Source of the DNA: Flaccisagitta enflata
Taxonomy: Eukaryota > Chaetognatha > Sagittoidea > Aphragmophora
DNA: 64,000 nucleotides
Assembly: GCA_965153355.1 (NCBI GenBank)
Contig: OZ231127.1
Coordinates: 25,606,001 to 25,670,000 of the forward strand
Direction of reading: 5' to 3'
Shown here: positions 56,068 to 64,000 of the stretch, one piece after another
How the letters are laid out: each line of letters starts with the position of its first letter
Position numbering within the stretch: the stretch's first letter is position 1
Made by a program: the position numbers and the translations under genes
Notes under the pieces: model-generated
Databases searched by the model: none
What the model was told of the DNA's origin: nothing
What the model saw: only the letters and a program-made list of their open reading frames with translations

Positions 56068-56880
56068 CTTTAACACTAGTCCTATTCTAGTGGCTTCGAA
56101 CCAGCCCCTAACTCACAATGATGCCAAACGCAGCGATTTATGTATTTCATTTCCGCTTTCCACACCAACTTGCTTCAAGTCGGCCAAAAAAATGCCACAT
56201 CACGAATCCAGTCTTGACCCCTGACCCTGTCGACTTTCACCCATTTCAAACCTGAAAGAAAACCCTTTATGGTCTAATCTAAACCCCCTTCAGCCTGAGG
56301 AAGTTCTCCCGAGCTACTCAATGTGCTACTCAATGTGACCACATGTTTCGTGAGCTCAAATCATCCCATGACAAGTTAAAACCACCAGCTTATCTCAAGG
56401 TTCATGTTCGGTCCCAATTGTGCCTTCTCCAGGTCTTTAGTAAATAGGTCCTCAGTAAGTGCCTCATATTAGTAGACAAACCATGAGAGTAAATCAAAAA
56501 GTGACCTACGACATAAGAGCCGATCAACTTAAAAACAAATATCATTTTTTGTCTGAACATGAAGGCCTAGAATGCTGTATAGCTGTAGAATAATTTTGTC
56601 TGAATATGGAGGCTATAAACAATGAATGTATTTTTCTACATTTCAAAATTCTTAATAGTAACACAAAATCATGGAATAGAAAACGAGATGGGGGATCAAT
56701 ACAATATAAACAAACACAGACTATGATCACTTTTTGACAAATTCCTTAAAACTTGGAATAATGGTAAAATTCAATATATTAGCTCATTTGAATGATCAAA
56801 CTTGATAGTATAAGGATATTCCTCTACCATCATAGGAATGAGACAAAAAACAAAAGGTCGGCAAAACTGAATGAATATGA

Positions 56881-57496
56881 TACCACGCGTATAAAAAAAA
56901 AAGACGCACCTGGTCATTTATTGACAAAACAGACTAAAAAAATTGTTCTAAAATGTTTTCATTGAATGTATTTTGAAGATTTTCAAATTTTCTTTCAATC
57001 TAGACCAGTCCCAGGTCTGTATCTCAAACCGTTTAAAAGTTACAGCCAGTCAAAGACAACTACTATTTTGAACACATGACAAAATACAAAATCATTAAAA
57101 AAATTGTTTATTGTTTCTTTATCTTATAAAATTACTTAAGAGAAACTTTCAAACATTTTTCAGTCAAAGTAATTTTAAAGATTTTCGAATTTTCTTTCAT
57201 TCTAGACCAATCCCAAGTCTGTATCTTAAACGGTTTAAAAGTTATAGCTCATCAAAGTGAAACACTGATTATCTTGAATTCTTTTTCTTTTATGGAATTG
57301 TGAAAACGATTCTTGACTATTTTTGCTCTTTTTTTTACTACGCCCAAACGCCTCAAGATTAAGAACTTTTTCTTTTTGATTCTCAAAGCTTAAAAACTGG
57401 GCTTTTCAATAGTGCAAAACATTTAACTTGAAATCAAAGAAAAAATGGTTAAAATGGTCATTTAAAAGTGCGTCTTTTTTTTTTATTCACGTGGTA
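56881..57496. mobile_element. inverted-repeat element M3, copy 2
   Basis: Ends TACCACGCGTATAAAAAAAA and TTTTATTCACGTGGTA. It carries the GTCTGTATCT...CGGTTTAAAAGTTA block twice. Confidence 0.7.
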
Positions 57497-57537
57497 CAGG
57501 TCGTTTGATAGGAAAAGTGTACTTTGAATTTTAACTA

Positions 57538-57719
57538 CGGCTATCGTAGTCGTGTGCGGGTGGGAAGGGGACGTGATAAAAAATACTTTTGATGCATTTG
57601 GGCAGGGGCAGTAATGCAAAAACCATCCATAAACACGGAAAAAGTAAAAGAAGTTAAAAGGTGACCGACCGACCGACGGGCAAAGTGGGGTGTAGAGTCG
57701 CGTAGCACACGACTAAAAA
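57538..57719 (-). mobile_element. family H element
   Basis: Tail variant CGGCTATCGTAGTCGTGTGC, core GGGCAGGGGCAGTAATGCAA, head GAGTCGCGTAGCACACGACT then AAAAAT. It lies 46 bases past the ENPP stop codon on its 3' side. Confidence 0.75.
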
Positions 57720-57765
57720 TATTACAGCTGCATGGGTGCCATGGACGAGTTAAAAGAATTTAAGT

Positions 57766-58935
57766 TCAACTGTTAATATGTTGAAACAAATAAATGAGTC
57801 CATGTAACGCGAGGAGACGCGTCACTAGGCTTTCCAATATTCCGCCATTCAATGATTTACCACCGCTGTCTTTCAAAAGATGGCGCACCAAATCCAGAGA
57901 TCCATTGTTAGGAGACGGCGAAATGTCCAACAGATGGCACATCAAAGGGTAATAGTTGACAGTCTCGAATGGATCCACAGTAATGTTTTTCTGGTTTTAA
58001 AGCAAAATTATGAATTATGATTAAAAACCCCATCACAATGTCATTGCAGAAATGATGCTATGTAAGCGTCGAGACTACATTGTGCATCAACTTTAATTAG
58101 GAATAGCCACTAAGACCCAAATCAAAATGCTCTTGTTATTAAATACTTCTTCGAAGACCTTAACGGTGTTAAGTTAGCACAAAGATTTCTAGCAGCATTC
58201 AGCCTTACCTTGAACGCGGGCCCATAGGCGAAGAACATTGGTCTCATTTCCGAATGTTCATTGCTCCACCCGTGACTTCCGCGGCTCTTGTCCCAATTGT
58301 CCCAATTGTTTCCCACTATCTGTTTTTTATTTTAATTTACACGAACTTCAGTTCGCATGCACCGTGCAATTGGCGTGTTTCATTTCACAAGCAACCCTAC
58401 ATAACTGTGTAATTGGAGAATTAGACATAATTTGTAAGTCTTACCGCCCATCCCAAATCGGCGAATCCCATAATTGGTGGAATTCTGTCGTTGTCACGGT
58501 AATGAAAGTGCCCAGGAATGTCTTCCTTGCGATAGAATTTCACATGCTCAACGCTGCTCAGGCTGAAAGGTGAAATAACAGAGGGTACGAAGATGAGACG
58601 CACGCAAAAAAAAAAACCTCTTCTCGGTCAACTATCATTGCTGTGCCAACTTTCACAGGCTTTACAACCAGCTTTTTAACCCTATCGTTCAAAAAAGTTT
58701 TGAACAAAGGAGGGACGAGTTGCTTACTTTTTTAGGACCTCCATATCCGGCATTTGTTGAGGCCAAACAAAAACTATTGCCCCATCAGCCTTAATTCTTG
58801 CGTCAGTTTCTGCCATACGACCGTCTAAACTACGAAACAAGGAGCAGTAACATTGAAAAATTTATCACAAGAAATGGAAACTATTAGCAAGTTGCCTGCT
58901 GGCCACATAGAAATTTGACTTTGTCGTAGTCGTCG

Positions 58936-59011
<76 letters not shown>

Positions 59012-59315
59012 GCCATTAAACAAAAGATCAACAAGTTGTGGCAAAATTGTGGCAAAATATGAGCCTGTATGTGTTGCCTACTATACCATCGCATCAATCA
59101 TATCCATAAATGCTATGTGGACCATGGCCTACCCTTAGCAGAATACATGGGTCAATCAGCAAAATGTATCCTTGTAAAACTTTTACTTCTGTTACTTCCT
59201 TTACTTCTTTCGTTTCACCAACCTGACAGATTTATCCTGAGAAATTTGGTACATCCCATGGTCGCTGGTAAGCAATACATTGACCTAGAATAACAATTTC
59301 CCGCATTGACAATAA

Positions 59316-59408
<93 letters not shown>

Positions 59409-61661
59409 TGTGTGTGTGTGTGTGTTCCAGTGTCTGTAAGTGTAAATTATGGGAGGGCGTGGACACAGGCATACTCTCAAGCTGATCGATAGAAGGACGG
59501 AAAGAGATGGACAAAAGACAGATCTGGAGAGAGACAGATGGACGGAAAGACAGAGCACAGAGCACAGAGCGACAGAGGAACAGAGAGGCAAACGGACTGC
59601 TGAATCAATATAATTCACTGCACAACTGACCTTATCTCGTAGCTTTTGACTCTTCTCCAAAGCAGTCATTACTTGGCCGAGAATTCCATCCATTCGTTTC
59701 ACACTTTTAGCCACTTGAGGTGAGTCTGGCCCAAATTCATGTCCAGTGCTGTCAGGCTCGTCGAAGTATGCAACTACCAAATCAATTCCACCTGATAGAC
59801 CAGGCAGATACTGTAGGTCTCATGTACAAATTTGAATTCTTTATACCTAATATGGAATCCCACCTGAATGTATCTGCTTTAAGCAGATATGTGTCTTTTA
59901 GGTAAAATGTACCAAGTAAATTGTTAAACCTTGATGCGGGAACGTTATAGATTATTGAAGGGTAAGTATTGTAAAATATGATATGAAAATTCATGATTCA
60001 TAAAAATTACCGCAATTCTTAACACTTGTGTGGGAGAAAGTTGTTGACGTGTTCTGAAATGCTTCATGATCATGACTGTTCATTCATAGTCATTTTTGTT
60101 TCCAGTCAATCCAAACAAATATTATTATTTACCCTTCCCCCATAACAACCGATTCGTGGATGTCGAATGTCTATCCTCATTTGTTGAGTTCGTATACAGG
60201 CTGGGTATCAAATCTTCTGGCGGTCAATGTCGTCGATTGGTGGTGCATGTGACTCGATCAAGAATTTTGTATCATTAATTCATTATAAGTGATTGTCTGC
60301 TTTCATTGGATTTCTCCGGTGATGTATCTATAACTTACTCATTAGCCATTGGATGGCTGTTTTGACCCTGGTTTCGAAGGGCACTTTTTTATCGTATTTC
60401 ATGAAATGATCGGGTCTGATTCCGTTCCAATCCACCTCGCTGCCCGGCCAAAAATATGTCGCGCTGTTCCATAATAAAGCAATGAAAAATAGCAGCCCAA
60501 AGGCAGTAGATGGTCAGCGTTACCCGTACCCTGCTTGAGTAGTGTATGAGTTAAGTTGAGGGGAAGCCGGGCAGCGTCCTCAAAGGGGGGCAAAGTCCTG
60601 TAGAACACAGGGGGTCCGTTCGTTCGTTCGTTCCCCCTGCTCCTTTCTAAGGGTTTCGTCTCCTTTGGGGCCTAATCTGACCCAGATTTTGCCAAATAGC
60701 CCAAATCCAAGTAATATGGACTAAATCTAAGCAATATAGCTCAAATCTAAGCAAAAGTCAAGCAAAATGGCCAAAATCTGGTCAAAATTTAGGTATCAGA
60801 GGCCACTATATAGGTCTAAGGGGCCGAAATGATGGACCTCAGGCCAGGATTGGAGTTTTCTGGCAAGATTTAGGCAATTTTGCTTGGATTTGGGTCATAA
60901 TGCTTGGATTTTAACCATTTTGCTTAGATTTGGGCCACATTGCTTGGATTTGGACTATTTGGCAGAATTTGAGTCAGAATAGGGCCCAAAGGCGACAAAG
61001 CCTTGAGTATGGGGCAGGAACGGGTGGACGGACAGACAGACGGACAAATGGCCGGACGGATAGATGGATGAATGGACGGATGGACGGACAGATTCCCACT
61101 GTGTTCTACAGGACTTTGTCCCCTTTGGAGCCGCTGCCCAAAAAAACTGTTAGCGGATCCTAGATTTATATTGATTTGAATGTAGACAAGTTTGTTAGGG
61201 TATCTAAATGACTACCCGTATCTAAGTGAATACAGGAACCAAAATGGGGCTCGGAAGGAATGAGGGAAAAAGTAATGATTTGTGCAGGCTTGAACACGGG
61301 CAAGGAACTGCTCTGTACCCTGAAACTTTTGATGAAAATATAAACCTTTTCAGGCGACGTTTCTTGGCCGTTATCCAGATGGGTTCCCCTTGATCCCACC
61401 AATCCAATTCACGACTCCATTTCTCAAATGTACGATTATGTTTGGCATCGTAAAAGCTGTTGGCTGGAAAACAAGGCCGGATACACGGCTACTCAAGTCG
61501 CGTGCGGGTGAGCAGAAGCAGTGATAATAAGGCTAGGCTGACCCAAGCATTTGGGCAGGAGCAGTAATGCAAAAACGCCCATAAATGCCAAAAAAACTAC
61601 GACCACTGACTGACTGACCAACGGACAGACAAAGCGGGTTACTGAGTCGCGTGCACGCGAC

Positions 61662-61697
<36 letters not shown>

Positions 61698-62479
61698 AGA
61701 CAGACAGACAGACAGACACAGAGATAGAGAGTCAGACAGAGATAGACAGACCAACAGACAGACATATCAACAAACAGACAGAAAGACAGATAGAAAGAAA
61801 GACAGAAAGGCGGAGACATTGATAAAAAACGGAAAACATCTGATAGGAGGGGAAAACGGCTGAATATTTTCACGTATGTAGGCAGGAGCAAGGATGCAAG
61901 TTTACACTCCAATCGAAGTTTCATCGAGGGAAAGACGGGCAGAACTACCAACATCCTTTATGATGCGGCAATTGAGATGGGAAACCGACCAACGGACACA
62001 CGGACGGAAGGCCAGACTGACCAATGGGAAAAAAAAGAATCGCAAAAAAAGAGGTATTAATTCACGAGACAAGCGATCACAAATCTTGACTTCATTAAAT
62101 GCAGTATCGACTTATAAACTGACAAACTGGAACTGTGTTTAAAGCAAATGAGCATGATAGTATTTAAAAGCACAAATGTTGCATAATTTTCTCGTAAGTC
62201 GAACCTATGATTCCGTGCGATTCTATGTAAAGGCCCGTTGCAGTTGTGTAATGGGACGGGAATGTTTTTGTGACGAAGGGTGGAATGTTGCCGCGCGACG
62301 CGTAGACACCAATACTCTGTTATGCAATGTGTCACAAGATTGTCCCAGCGAGTTGATAGATGAAAATAATATCGGGGCATAGTTCAACAAAATCATCAAT
62401 TAGTAAAATTCAGTTAAGTATCAATAAATTATCAAATGATACTCATCAGAAAAGCTGACACAAATTTCATAACACACAT

Positions 62480-62544
<65 letters not shown>

Positions 62545-62862
62545 AACAAACAAACAAACAAACAAACAAACAAACAAACACTCATGTTCACGCTATTTCT
62601 ATTTGCAACACAGGCTCCTCCGTCAAAAGTAAAACACCTGTAATCTATCGAAATTCGGTAGTTGGAGTTGGTATTTATCTCTGTATTGTTGACTAAGGTA
62701 ATCCCAACGAAATCCATCAAACGACAACAACAACACTTGACTCCGTCGCGCTTTTGTCGTCCCTCCCGCGAGTTTGATCGCCGACAACAATAAAAGTGAT
62801 AATGATAATAAGAACGCCGAGTTGTTGATCTGAGTGAAGGAGGATAGTACGAGAAACATCAC
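57766..62862 (-). CDS. ectonucleotide pyrophosphatase/phosphodiesterase, ENPP4/5/7 type, complete
   Basis: Ten exons, all GT-AG and phase-matched: 62638-62862, 62205-62316, 61346-61463, 60339-60463, 59631-59791, 59223-59284, 58728-58829, 58445-58562, 58209-58319, 57766-57990; 1359 bases, 452 residues. The family hydrolyses nucleotide or phospholipid phosphodiesters outside the cell with two zinc ions. Residues 15-30 look like a signal peptide. All zinc and nucleophile residues are present: D49 ([10 protein letters not shown]), T93 (VTKTFPSHY), D207 and H211 ([11 protein letters not shown]), D255 and H256 (TSDHGM), H357 (GSHGWSN). [13 protein letters not shown] and [19 protein letters not shown] near the end are typical of ENPP4/5. 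A hydrophobic tail ([11 protein letters not shown]) suggests a membrane or GPI anchor. There is no somatomedin-B or nuclease-like domain, so it is not ENPP1-3. The usual Asn after TFP is Ser96. Introns contain CA and TTG microsatellites and elements of families H and P. Confidence 0.88.
60500..61146. mobile_element. family P inverted-repeat element in an ENPP intron
   Basis: Left arm GGGCAGCGTCCTCAAAGG...AACACAGGGGG (60567-60613), right arm CCCACTGTGTTCTACAGGAC...GGAGCCGCTGCCC (61096-61140), core of AAATCTAAGCAATATGG-like units in both orientations. It lies between ENPP exons 3 and 4. Confidence 0.75.
61469..61666 (-). mobile_element. family H element abutting the ENPP exon 3 acceptor
   Basis: Complete element on the gene's strand; its tail GGCCTTGTTTT runs into CCAG, the acceptor at 61464. 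A GA/GACA microsatellite follows the head side (61662-61815). Confidence 0.8.
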
Positions 62863-63008
62863 AGAAAAAAGTAAGAAGGGTTACTTTTAGACTTCCTAGA
62901 TAAACCTGAAATATACATAAGTTAATGTCATAAGTATAGATAAATCATAAAATCATTTGGAAAAAAGTAGAAGGAACGAAGTTTCCTTCGGCCTTCGACC
63001 TGCAGAGC

Positions 63009-63198
63009 TTTTTTAGTTGCGGACACGCAACTCTATAAGAGGCTTTGTCCGTCCGTCCGTCGGTCCGTCGGTCGGTCCGTGAACACGAGTCGAAAAGTGT
63101 CTGTCGGTCCATAATGATTGAGTTGAAAAGTGGGAAAACGCGCATATCCGCCCCTGCCCACCCGTCCGCAACTGATGGCCGTGTATCCGGCCTTGTTG
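63009..63198 (+). mobile_element. family H element, AGTTGCG stem
   Basis: TTTTTAGTTGCGGACACGCA head with a fully paired AGTTGCG/CGCAACT stem, TCCGTCGG run, and GTATCCGGCCTTGTTG end. It sits about 150 bases upstream of the ENPP start codon. Confidence 0.75.
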
Positions 63199-63219
63199 AT
63201 TTCCCTTTTTCTCATGGGG

Positions 63220-63985
<766 letters not shown>

Positions 63986-64000
63986 AAAGTGATTGAGTAT

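Overview
The window is nuclear DNA of an animal, probably an aquatic invertebrate; I cannot name the species. The evidence is GT-AG introns with matching phases, an animal ENPP ectoenzyme, a seven-helix receptor, a MYND protein, CR1/Jockey-like LINE debris, and a very large load of microsatellites and short non-autonomous mobile elements. No bacterial, organellar or viral gene organisation is seen.

Layout. 2-3520 (+): 3' part of a long intronless reading frame with an RNase D/mut-7-type 3'-5' exonuclease module, an acidic/serine-rich linker and a second, catalytically decayed module. 4458-15261 (-): a multi-exon gene of unknown function. Its 5' half (about 7.8-16.4 kb, copy A) is duplicated in direct tandem at 17.0-25.3 kb (copy B), while its last four exons (6205-4458) exist once. 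25.7-28.6 kb: a possible acidic exon, a tract of about 1 kb of AAC repeats, and a 5'-truncated LINE (-). 31.0-35.5 kb (+): chained exons of an unrecognised gene. 36523-37539 (-): intronless GPCR-like gene. 42.5-43.5 kb: inverted-repeat element beside a decayed LINE 3' end. 43924-46359 (-): MYND zinc-finger gene. 46.4-57.7 kb: almost entirely repeats. 57766-62862 (-): a complete ten-exon ENPP4/5/7-type gene encoding 452 residues, reconstructed here with all phases consistent. The window ends in a 400-base CT tract inside a dispersed element.

Mobile DNA dominates the non-coding sequence. Family H: at least 20 copies of a short element with a terminal hairpin (TTTTTAG + stem), a run of TGTCCGTC-like repeats, a variable core and a tail ending GGCCTTGTT. 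Its stem differs between copies but stays base-paired. Family P: inverted-repeat arms (GGGCAGCGGCC...ACACAGGGGG) enclosing tandem-repeat cores that are unrelated from copy to copy. Family F carries the CT microsatellites and ends in a small GGCG/CGCC hairpin. Three further inverted-repeat families (M1, M2, M3) look like MITEs. M1 has a TA target duplication that can be read directly, because copy B of the tandem duplication is the empty site.

The genes show no common pathway. The main novelties are the tandem duplication giving one gene two alternative 5' modules, the hairpin family H with covarying stems and exchangeable cores, and H elements lying right against splice sites of two genes.
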